DNA of 64,000 nt. Origin: Brassica napus. Taxonomy: Eukaryota; Streptophyta; Magnoliopsida; Brassicales; Brassicaceae. Position numbers and translations under genes: made by a program. Shown here one piece after another: positions 24,101-33,544 of the stretch (the stretch's first letter is position 1; every line of letters begins with the position of its first letter). The DNA lies in contig NC_063446.1 of the NCBI RefSeq assembly GCF_020379485.1, positions 12,571,597 to 12,635,596 of the forward strand, given 5' to 3'. The notes beneath the pieces were generated by a model, which was not told where the DNA came from, did no database searches, and saw only the letters and a program-made list of their open reading frames with translations.

Positions 24101-26371
24101 AATAAGGTAAATCTGTTCTGAAACATTCCATAATTAATGGTTGCCGTCTCCGGCTGTCCCCGTGCCGTCCCCAAAGTGTCCCGTCTTGGAAACGTCTCCG
24201 GTACGGATACGTCAATCACTTTGACGTCCCCGCGCTTCATTTTTAGAACCAAAAGGTTTCACAACAATGCCTAACTTTGTTTCTCTTCTGAAGGGAACCG
24301 ATGTTTGGGAACAAAAGAACCTCTACCACCTTACATGTCCCCTGTTCTACCGGGTGGTCTCTTACCCTTTCTGAATGCGAAACCTCCAGCCCAAGCTCCA
24401 AACCCGGTTTTCACAGAGGAGGATGTCTCAGCTTATGATCTTTACAAGCGATGCAGTCAACCATTTCCCAACTTCAACCTCAATTGTAGCGGCGGATTCG
24501 CAGAGATTACAGTCTCCTCCGTGAAGTTCAGAATCTTAAAGGCAAATTACACCTCTCGTATTATAAAACTTGCCAGATCGGATTATATCGACACTCTTTG
24601 TCCTTCAGACCCACTAAATGAGCCATTCTACCAAAGCGACCTTCAACTGGTTAATGACACGGATATGATAACAATGCTTTATGACTGCCAAGACTTATCA
24701 GCTCTTATCTATAGCAGCGAAGCTTACAATTATGTTACAGACTTTCAATGTAATGATCAGAAGGAAGGTCTAAACAACTACTGTGTTGTGATAAACAGCT
24801 CGTCTTCCTTATTCAACGGGAGGGTTGGTATAGATTTCTTGTAGAAAAAATGCACAAAAGACGTCAGCATGCATGTTTCAGGATCGAAGCTACACACTCT
24901 GGATTCAGATAATCTAAAGAAGACTCTTGAACAGGGTTTCGAGGTTGAACTTAAACAAGACTGCTCAATGTGCCTAGATTCTAAAGGTGCTTCTTGTGGA
25001 TATAATCAAACTTCAGGTAAATTCGTCTGCTATTGTGACGATGGGACCCATGGCCCTAACTGTAGTTCTGGAAAGAGAAGTCACGGTAAAACCACCGTCT
25101 TCTCTTAGTTTGCTCTTTTACTTTTCAGATCAAGTTTGTTTCCATTCTGACAAAATTTTACTTGTTGAACGGTTAAACAGAGTCTTTGGTCAATGCAGTT
25201 CGCAAAGGTTAGTTTGCTGGGAAGATAGACTTTGAAACTGTTTCCGATTTATTAAAACTGAAGTTACTTAACTCACCAATTTCTTTGATTTTCTAGTTTC
25301 AGGCTCAATAGCAGGCGTTGTTATGTTCTTTGTCTTACTATCATTGTTTCTTCTTTTTCTCCGGAAGAGGCAAGTACGACAGAGACAACAGAATATGAAG
25401 TCTCTTATTCCTCTCAAACACTACACTTATGCACAAGTGAAAAGAATTACAAAGTCATTTGCAGAAGTGGTTGGGAGAGGCGGCTTTGGAATTGTTTACA
25501 GAGGAACTCTTTCTGATGGCCGTATGGTTGCGGTGAAGGTCTTGAAAGACTCAAAGGGTAATGGTGAAGATTTCACAAATGAAGTTGCAAGCATGAGTCA
25601 AACTTCTCATCTCAACATTGTTACCTTGCTTGGTTTCTGCTCTGAAGGTTCCAAAAGAGCAATTATATATGAATTTTTGGGTAATGGGTCCCTTGATAAA
25701 TTCATCTCAGGCAATACCTCGATGAATTTGGACTGGACGTCATTGTATCAAATTGCTCTTGGAGTCGCTCGAGGTCTGGAGTACTTGCATCATGGCTGCA
25801 AAACAAGGATTGTACATTTCGACATCAAACCACAAAATGTGCTCTTAGATGAAAACTTTTGCCCCAAAGTTTCGGACTTTGGCCTCGCTAAGCTCTGTGA
25901 GAAGAAAGAGAGTGCATTGTCATTGCTGGACACAAGAGGTACAGTGCGGTACATTGCACCAGAAGCGTGTCTCACAAGTCAGATGTATATAGCTACGGAA
26001 TGTTGGTTCTGGAGATGATTGGCGCAAGGAATAAAGAAAGAGCTCATCAAGACTCCACTTCTAATACAAGCTCAATCTACTTTCCTGAGTGGGTATATAG
26101 GGATATTGAATTAGGAAAGTCCAGGAGGCTTATCGAGAATGAAATCAGCAATGAAGAACATGAGTTAGCAAAGAAGATGACTTTGGTTGGTTTGTGGTGT
26201 ATTCAGTCTTCTCCATCAGAACGCCCACCGATGAACAGAGTTGTAGAGATGATGGAAGGAAGTTTGGATGCTCTTGAAGTGCCTCCTAGACCTGTTTTGC
26301 AAATTCCCATAGCACCTCTTCAAGAGTCTTCGACACTTTCAAGGGATATGTCGGTTTACACCGAAGAATGA
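21198..26371 (+). pseudogene. SNC4: GDPDL2/SNC4-like receptor kinase gene, broken before the membrane segment and in the kinase
   Basis: Eight exons: 21198-21351, 21534-21827, 21918-22532, 22759-23043, 23145-23287, 23389-23875, 24294-25085, 25297-26371; every junction is GT-AG and in phase. Order of parts: signal peptide (about residues 20-40), two glycerophosphodiester phosphodiesterase-like domains (first begins [12 protein letters not shown], second [15 protein letters not shown]), a GUB_WAK cysteine-rich domain (RCSQPF...LNCSGG), a WAK-associated C-rich domain, one transmembrane helix (25300-25365) and a kinase. The kinase has GRGGFG, VAVK and DFG, and HFD in place of HRD (non-RD). This is the architecture of Arabidopsis At1g66980 (SNC4/GDPDL2), an atypical immune receptor. 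Lesions: TAG at 24842-24844 after residue 842, same frame on both sides; and at 25965 an apparent 22-nt deletion after APE that shifts the frame. A secreted ectodomain could still be translated. Confidence 0.8.
23876..24293 (+). other. Intron 6 of the SNC4-like gene, with TA-rich microsatellite and a GC-rich patch
   Basis: The intron (GTAAGACG...CTGAAG) contains a TATG/TA microsatellite near 23890-23950 and, at about 24135-24240, an unusual GC-rich patch with repeated GTCCCCG/CCGTC strings that differs in composition from the rest of the intron. The patch may be a transposon trace. Confidence 0.5.
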
Positions 26372-26529
26372 TTCAAGAAGCTTCGGAACTTATCAATGCA
26401 GGAACATAACGATGCACTTATTCAAGAAATGTCATATATTGTCTACACTCCGAATTAGAAAGGGAAATGTATGTGTAAAAATAGATTTTTGAATTCTGGT
26501 TTTCTAAACACTTTTGTGTCAAAACATAA

Positions 26530-26728
26530 TACAGTAGTGTTATTAAAATTTGAACTGTTGATGAGTATAGACAAAGAGTTAAAAGAGAAAGAAGTGTGGA
26601 TCAAACAAACTGTAATCAGTTCGAAAGGAGTACTACTAACAAAGATACCTTTTACTCCTTCAGAGGAAGAGGAGAAACTGAATCCCAGAGCAAGGAGTGC
26701 TAAGCTAAGAGTGATTCGGAATTTGTGA
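26530..26728 (+). pseudogene. C-terminal fragment of an RsmH/MraW-type rRNA methyltransferase gene
   Basis: The last codons before the TGA at 26726 read EVWIKQTVISS and then PSEEEEKLNPRARSAKLRV. This is the conserved C-terminal signature of RsmH (16S rRNA m4C1402 methyltransferase; bacterial proteins end with EENPRARS...LR). Only this last exon is present; no methyltransferase core is found upstream, where the SNC4-like gene ends at 26371. Arabidopsis has a plastid or mitochondrial MraW-family gene directly before argininosuccinate lyase (At5g10910-At5g10920, from memory), matching the order here. It is a broken fragment left from a segmental duplication. Confidence 0.6.
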
Positions 26729-26926
26729 GTTATTGCTCTCTATGAAATGTTTTCCTTCTCTCTTTAGTGGGGTTCATTCATTTCAGTTTTGATTAAACCG
26801 ATATGCACCAAAACAAAATTTTCACCCGGTTTAATTCCAAATTTTCGAACCAGACCGATTAAAATGCATGATTCCTTTAACCATACGACCACTACCAAAG
26901 TATCTCACTGTCGTCGTCGTAAAAAG

Positions 26927-27005
26927 CCATTTTAGACCTTCCAAAAAAAAAGACCTTGAAACCCTTGTCGTGCTCCTCCTCCACCTAATAACCAATGGGA
27001 GCACT
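26927..27005 (+). repeat. Partial duplicate of the argininosuccinate lyase 5' region
   Basis: It is closely similar to 28557-28620: both share CCATTTTAGACCTT, ACCCTTGTCGTGC and AACCAATGGGA. The left copy carries an extra CCAAAAAAAA plus a 7-bp repeat (AGACCTT), which makes the right copy an empty-site reference. Confidence 0.75.
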
Positions 27006-27434
27006 TGATGAAATATTTGCTTTTGTTCTTTTTTTTTTGATCAAATGTTTGCTTTTGTTCTTGTTGACATTTTCCAAACCAAACTCGAGATTGCTTTTAG
27101 AATTTAACTAAACCGATCTATACCAAACCAGTGATTGGAATCAGATATAATATTCGAACCGGCCGATTTAAAATGCATGATTAAATACCTAAGCCTTGTT
27201 TGGAAACTCGTAAAGCGCCACGCGTGCAGTGCATCCGAACTTAATGATTTATTGAAAAAGCGGGAAAAAATTGGAAAGTACTGAGAGATGAATTTTTTGT
27301 ATTTTATATGTATAATACTCTAATTATACATATATTACCAATTTTTATGTATAATAAATGTTTTTTACACATACATAATATATATATATATATATTATAT
27401 ATTTGTGATCCTTCAGTAACAAAAGTATCGTAAC

Positions 27435-28050
27435 TAGGTTTGGGACTTCGGATATTCGGATCGGGTTCGAGTAAGATCCATTCGGATCGGATCTTTCGGA
27501 TAAATGAATTCTCTACCCAATAGGTACTTGATAAATTTTGGTTCGGGTTTCGGGTCGGATCCAGGTACCCATTTATTATGTAAATCATATAAATATTTAC
27601 TAAATAAAATAATTTACTTGTAAATTAAAATGGTTCAGTGGTTATATACTCTGCTCTACTTTTATTGTGGCCAACCCGGGTTCGAGGTCCTTAAAATGTC
27701 AATTCTATAAAAATAATAATATTGAAATACTATATATATTTACAATATAGAAGAATACATATAAATTGAAATGGTATGGTGGTAACATAGCCACATTTCT
27801 ACCTATCCAACCCAGGTTCGAACTGTGGTGATAACACTTTTTCTAATATTCTGGGGTTTTAGGCTATTCTTTTCGGTTTAAATGGGTATCCGATCGGGTT
27901 TCGGGTAATAACCGGAACCGACCCGATACCCACAAGTATTTGAAGTATTGACCCACCGGGTAATATGACCATATCCGAAACCGAACCGAACCGGTCCATT
28001 TCGGGTTGGATCCGGTTCGGGTAAACGGTTCGGTTAAAAGTCCCAGCTCT
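27435..28050. mobile_element. GGTTCGG-rich repeat element with inverted ends and two tRNA-like modules
   Basis: The left end TAGGTTTGGGACTT and the right end (inverted AGAGCTGGGACTT) form a rough terminal inverted repeat. Both flanks are rich in CGGGTTCGG / CCGAACC strings. In the middle are two tandem copies of a roughly 140-bp unit, each with a pol III-like A box and B box (27631-27690 and 27772-27825). This looks like a high-copy non-autonomous crucifer element; the superfamily is unclear. Confidence 0.5.
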
Positions 28051-28606
28051 AATTTTAACTGCTGTATCTTGGTTGATAGTGGGTTTGTTTTAGATTGAAA
28101 TTGATGAATAAAGAAGACCGAGTCTTTTGCTGTTTGTTTCGAGTATTTCTTGTTGTTTAAGTTATTTGAATAAGTCTTCCTCTGTTATAGGAAGTGGTTT
28201 AGTTGTTATCGAGTTTATAGGAAGTAGTTGTACGATTTGTTATTTAAGCAACGCTTACGTTGTCTTTGTTATAATAAGAAAAACAGAACTTTCAGTTTAC
28301 AAAGAGTTTCAGAAATTGCCCAAGACGATTTCTCTGTTTTGTCAGGGATTCTGCAAAAAAAATTTGTCGCCGCCAACCATTATACATGTGAAAACCTCGA
28401 AATCTATGTGTTTTCTTCTTCTTGTTTCTGCATCATCAGCTTCATACATATGTTCTTCTCTATTGATTTAGAATACTCAAAACTTCAAAAAAAGAACTTT
28501 TTTGTTGAATCCGATTTCTTGGCCGAACAAGGTGAAATCGCCACTGTTGTCGCCGCCTAAACCATTTTAGACCTTTGAAAACCCTTGTCGTGCCTCCTAA
28601 CAACCA

Positions 28607-30748
28607 ATGGGACCACTTGATCTTTCTCTCTCACAGAGCTTCCTCTTCTTCTCTCGGCGCTCCTACCCTCCCTCCTCCACACAACCCCCGCTGCTCTGTC
28701 TCCTTGGGAAGCAAGTCACGGTGCCTGCCTCCACCCTTGCATTCAATGAGCAGCGACAAGGAGGTGAAGCTGTGGGGTGGAAGGTTCAAGAGAGCGTGAC
28801 AGAGAAGGTGGAGAAGTTCACTGAGTCCATCTCTTTCGACAAAGTTCTCTACAAGCAGGACATCATGGGCAGCAAAGCTCATGCTACAATGCTCGCTCAC
28901 CAGGGTCTTATAACTGATGGCGACAGGGACATCATTTTGCGAGGTCTTGACGAAATTGAGAGAAAGATCCAAGGAGATGAGTTTGAGTGGAGGACTGATC
29001 TGAGAGGATGTGCACATGAACATCGAAGCTGCTCTCACTGATCTGATTGGCGACCCTTCTAAGAAGCTCCACACGGCACGTAGCAGAAACGACCAGGTCG
29101 CTACTGATTTCAGGCTTTGGTGTCGCGATGCTATCGATACCATCCTTGTCAAAATCAAACATCTCCAGACTGCTCTACTTCACCTAGCTTTGAACAACCA
29201 GGCTTTGATTCTTCCTGGTTATACTCATCTTCAGAGAGCTCAGCCTGTTTTGCTCCCGCATGTCCTCCTAACTTATGTAGAGCAGGTTTGGCAGCAGTTA
29301 CTTTTTTTTATTAGGCTACGTTAGTAGAACAAATCTACGACCATAATTTGCTCTTGCCTAGAAGCATCATAGGTTCTTACATTTACTCCGGCACTGTTAT
29401 CTCATACTCTGCTTGTTTAAAAAAGATAAATATTTTAGACTTTTCACACATATTAAGAAAACACATTCATTGTTTTCTGTGAATAACAATTTTTCATAAC
29501 TTTTGACCAATAGAAATACAATAAACACCATTAATTTTTTTGAAACTTACAATTTTTCATTAAATAATACATTGAAGAGGTAAAAAATTATCTTTTTGAA
29601 ACAAATTTTTTTTCTATAACGTGGATCTTTCTGAAATGGAGGGAGTATTATGTATGTATATATGTGGTTCAGTAAATGTTTACTTCTTTGACTGGTACTT
29701 GTTGTGTTCAGCTTGAACGTGATGCTGGTCGTTATGTTTACTGTCGAGAGAGGCTAAATTTCTGTCCCCTAGGAGCTTGTGCTTTGGCTGGAACTGGTCT
29801 ACCTATTGATAGGTTCATGACTGCAACCGCTCTTGGATTTACCCAACCTATGAGAAATAGGTTTGTTCCCTCCCTACTTCTCTTGTGCTTTTTAATCAAT
29901 CCTGTGAGTTGCTGCTGCCTATTTATCAAGTCTTTTCTCCTTCAGCATCGACGCAGTTTCAGACCGAGATTTCGTGTTGGAGTTTCTGTATGCAAATTCC
30001 AACACAGCTATTCATCTATCACGGCTTGGAGAAGAGTGGGTACTCTGGGCCTCCGAGGAGTTTGGTTTCATGACTCCAAGTGATTCCGTCTCAACAGGAA
30101 GCAGTATAATGCCTCAGAAGAAGAATCCAGACCCGATGGAGCTTGTCAGAGGAAAGTCTGCTCGAGTCATAGGCGATCTCGTCACTGTCCTAACACTCTG
30201 CAAGGGACTTCCCCTTGCTTACAACCGTGACTTTCAGGAAGATAAAGAGCCCATGTTCGACAGCACCAAGACAATCATGGGAATGGTTGATGTTGCTGCC
30301 GAATTTGCACACAATGTCACGTTCAACCAAGATAGGATCAAGAAAAGTCTCCCTGCTTGACACCTTGATGCTACTACTCTTGCTGATTATCTTGTGAAGA
30401 AGGTAATAATGCTATTTTTCTTCTTCCATTGCTTTGTAGCTAGCTAGATCCAACAAGGTAAGTAATATAGTTTTGTTTGTTTTGGGTTCACAGGGGATGC
30501 CTTTTAGGTCATCACACGACGTTGTTGGGAAACTAGTTGGAGTTTGTGTCTCAAGAGGCTGTGAACTCCAGAACCTAAGTCTTGAAGAGATGAAGAAGCT
30601 GAGCCCTGTGTTTGAAGAAGATGTGTTTGGGTTTTTGGGAGTCGGAAATTCTGTTAATAAGTTCAGTTCCTACGGGTCAACTGGATCCAACTGTGTCGCT
30701 GAGCAACTCGGCTACTGGGTCAACAAGCTGAAGATTACTACCACCTGA
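28607..30748 (+). pseudogene. Argininosuccinate lyase pseudogene (intron-containing duplicate)
   Basis: Argininosuccinate lyase splits argininosuccinate into arginine and fumarate in plastids. Exons: about 28607-29285, 29711-29860, 29946-30402, 30494-30748, with usable GT-AG junctions, so this is a DNA-level duplicate and not a retrocopy. A serine/proline-rich N-terminal stretch resembles a transit peptide. The family signatures are kept: [13 protein letters not shown], and [12 protein letters not shown], which contains the mobile catalytic loop. Lesions: a one-base deletion after LWGGRF (near 28787) so one frame stops at 28797; an extra T near 28993 in WRTD(R)EDVHM; and GGA to TGA at 30358-30360 in SLPA-G-HLDATT. 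The C-terminus (EQLGYWVNKL) and stop at 30746-30748 are intact. Intron 1 hosts a MITE. Confidence 0.85.
29407..29645. mobile_element. Stowaway-like MITE in intron 1 of the lyase pseudogene
   Basis: The right end is GAAATGGAGGGAG followed by TA; the left end is a decayed CTCTGCTTGTTT preceded by TA. TTTTCACACATATTAAG near the left end is typical of this MITE family in crucifers. It is about 239 bp and non-coding. Confidence 0.55.
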
Positions 30749-31056
30749 GTTGGACCAAACCATCAGGCTGTTTGAGGAAGACTGGTAACTAACATTGGGT
30801 TTTCCTTCTCTAGCAAAAAATAAAAGCTTTGTTGAAGTTTCTTAGTATCTGAAGTTCTGAACCCGAGATTTTTGTTCAAGTTCTATGATTCTCATAATCT
30901 TAAATACATTTGCAACGTTTTTTTTATATTCAACAGTGGTAAGAAGATTTAACTTAACCGACTTTACAAGATCACATAGCTTGGTTAGGTCTTGATTTTA
31001 CATATGATAAGCAAAATATCAAACCACATGAGAGTTTAGAAAGAAGAGAGAGGGGT

Positions 31057-31160
31057 CTAGTGAGGTTGTACATGTGCATCTCTGGGCGGTTCCAACTCAT
31101 GGCTGGTTCTGGTGGCGACACCAAAGTAGTCTTCAAAGGTCAGGAAGTAGATTGAGTTGG
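31057..31160 (-). pseudogene. Unrecognised C-terminal coding remnant
   Basis: On the minus strand an in-frame stretch (NSIYFLTFEDYFGVATRTS, then HELEPPRDAHVQPH and TAG at 31057-31059) looks like a conserved protein C-terminus: balanced composition and codon use unlike the surrounding AT-rich DNA. I do not recognise the family. Upstream sequence quickly hits stops, so if real it is a last exon or a fragment. Confidence 0.3.
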
Positions 31161-31671
31161 GCTCCAGGCAAGGGCATTATGTATATGGATGTAAGTAAAT
31201 TTTTTAACATGGAGGAGCCCACGTGAGATGAAACCCCCTTCTTCCATAGGAGATGGAACATCTGTTCATGTTATAAAAATGTATATTATCCTCTTGTTAC
31301 AGCAGTGATGATCTCATTGGTGTTGTCTCTACATAAACAGTCTTTCTCCTTCATTTAATAATAATATCCATTTGATGGTGGAGTCACTTTCGGATTGTGA
31401 CTCGGTCCTTGTCCTTAAATCCCATGTTAGCCACTGATTGATGCTTCTTTCGGATCATTGGTCGGAATATATTAGGCTCTACTGGAAGCCGTAACTCTCT
31501 TCACTTGGGATGTGCAGTGGAATGAGGTTACAGGTGAATCTCATCTCTTACTTTCGTTTATTTTACTCCTTTTGTTGTTTCTTTGCTTGTATTCATTCTA
31601 ACTTTTCAGAGGACTTTTTTTTTTAGCTTCGAATCTTGTAGAACGATGGAGTAGACTGAAAGAATGCATAA

Positions 31672-32400
31672 CTAGATTTTGACCCGCTTTAAAAAGCGCG
31701 GGATTAATTTTCTTTTAAATTTCTACAATTTTTTTAGTTATAAGATTAAGTGTTTTTATATATGATAACTATATACATTTTAATTTTATTGATTGTTTAT
31801 GTTATAATTATAAATATTAGATATGCTATAAAAAATATATTTATATTTATGAAATTATTTTTAAAGAAGCTAATTTTTTAGAAAAATATTGTATTAATTT
31901 TAATTTATTCTAAAGTATTATATTTATATACTAAATATATAATCTCATTACATAATTTAATTTTTTTTTGCACATTTTATTTTTAATGATAATATTTTAT
32001 TAAATTATTTAGATGCATATATTTGTTCCAATTATATAAAAACACTACTATATAAGTTGAAACAATGAAAGATATTTCTCATTACATATTTTAATATTAT
32101 TCTTTGCAGATTTTTTTTTTTTTGCAGATTTTAACTTTTAGTGATTATTTATTTACTTATTTACTTAGATGCATATATTTGTTTCAACCATATAAACTCA
32201 AATATAAAAATTGTAAAAAGGAAATTTTGTGATTTTGTTATTTCTCAGAATTAGGAAAATACACTACAAAAAAACACATCAATTCATTTGTATCTCATAA
32301 ATAAATTATATTAGTTTAATTTATTTATTACCCGCAAAATTATGTATACTTCATATGATTAGAAATATCTAATTATTCAAAACAAAAAAAATATATGGTC
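31672..32400 (-). mobile_element. Helitron 3' end (minus orientation), right border not found
   Basis: On the minus strand the sequence ends with a CCCGCGCTTTTTAAAGCGGG stem-loop followed by CAAAAT and CTAG at 31675-31672, next to A. This matches the Helitron tails at 7280, 9718 and 43013. The AT-rich body extends right; I could not find a convincing 5' TC end, so the right coordinate is nominal. Confidence 0.5.
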
Positions 32401-32447
32401 GAAAAGAGAATTGTTATGGGTATGTTGAGCTAGTTGAATGGCAATTA

Positions 32448-32680
32448 ACATACACAAGACACGTTTTCTTAGAGTTGTTGATAGATGACAAAATTTATTT
32501 ATGTGTTCTAGATGACTTTAAAAGTGAAGGAGATGGCGAACCAATTTAGGCGCCGTGCCACGGTTTGCAAGTCATTAATTAATTAGCTTATGAGAGAAAC
32601 CAGAAGCTTATTCATCTTCATGTATAGTATAGTTAGTTAGTTGTCGAGTCCTACTGAATTTTTTGTCCAACTATATTTAA
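32448..32680 (-). repeat. Decayed copy of the JOX4 upstream region
   Basis: It is similar, with gaps, to 36741-36930, the sequence just upstream of JOX4: shared GACACGTTTTCTTAGA, GGAGATGGCGAAC and GAGAGA-CCA strings in the same order. Same orientation as the JOX4 promoter. It suggests a former tandem copy whose coding part is lost or replaced. Confidence 0.6.
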
Positions 32681-33092
32681 ATATTTGTTTCTTTTTCTTA
32701 TTTTGTTAATCAAACTATTTCAATATTTTGTACATATGATACAAGTTTGAAAGTAAAATATATTCCCAAATAAACTTTATGTACTATATCAATAATGCAT
32801 TGCTTTTCAATTTTTGCACATGAATTTAAACTTAATAGTGAAAGAGTTTAGTACACCGAACACTTTTCAGATTTAATTACCCGTTGGACGAAACTAAATC
32901 ATATTATTCTAGACATCCATATAGATATGGATCTTTGTTTTAGGCTAATCTAAATATTCAGAAAAAAACTATCCATGGATTGCACATCTCATTGAAGATT
33001 ATTCCGGACTTTTCATAAGATTATTCATGTATTTTAAAATACCCTAGAATAGTAAAAAAAACAAACTTGTGAAAGAGTAGAAGGGCAGTGTT

Positions 33093-33323
33093 AACCAGGA
33101 CGAGTTAATCTGGTGGTATACGGCTTGCGGCTGCAAGTACGACTTCCGGGTTCGATTCGCACTGGCCACCAAGGAATTTACATGCGGACTTGCTCTGGCG
33201 TCTGAGACCGAAGACCGTTCACGGTGAGCCACATGGTGACGCCCTGGCAGCGTCCTTACTCGCTTCGGTCTCTAGTCTGGACCACCACGGTGGGACTAGG
33301 ACACTCGGTTATCAAAAAAAAAA
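33093..33323 (+). mobile_element. tRNA-derived SINE with A-tail and target duplication
   Basis: The head is tRNA-like: an A box TAATCTGGTGGTATA (33106-33120) and a B box GGGTTCGATTC (33148-33158). It is followed by a tRNA-unrelated body and a GTTATC(A)12 tail. AAGGGCAGTGTT lies at 33081-33092 and AGGGCAGTGTT follows the tail at 33325-33335. Internal pol III promoter, poly-A tail and an 11-12 bp duplication are what a SINE mobilised by LINE machinery shows. It appears full-length and young. Confidence 0.9.
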
Positions 33324-33544
33324 AAGGGCAGTGTTTTAAAAATATTTTTCTTATCATACTTATATGCGACCTGAGGAGAGACTAAATAAATAATAAAAAG
33401 GTAACATGGGAATCTAATTTGATAACTTTTATTAAAGTTTTTATTTCTTACATAGCGCAAGTATACAGTTTACATATAATTTAAGTACAACTGTACTAGT
33501 ACGTAGCAGTAAGTACTGATTATACTTCGGATGTAAATGAACTA

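Larger units (their letters stand above)
26729..28574. other. Intergenic DNA between the RsmH fragment and the lyase pseudogene
   Basis: It holds a partial copy (26927-27005) of the lyase 5' region, two tail-only micro-insertions (26934-26957 and 27016-27062), a GGTTCGG-rich element (27435-28050) and unrecognised sequence at 28051-28550. Confidence 0.5.

Noticed and set aside
27800..27830. Functional tRNA gene near the B-box-like strings
   Set aside because: No acceptor or anticodon stem can be drawn; only box-like motifs are present.
28631..29158. 175-codon minus-strand frame
   Set aside because: Antisense shadow of the lyase first exon, whose own frames match the enzyme.
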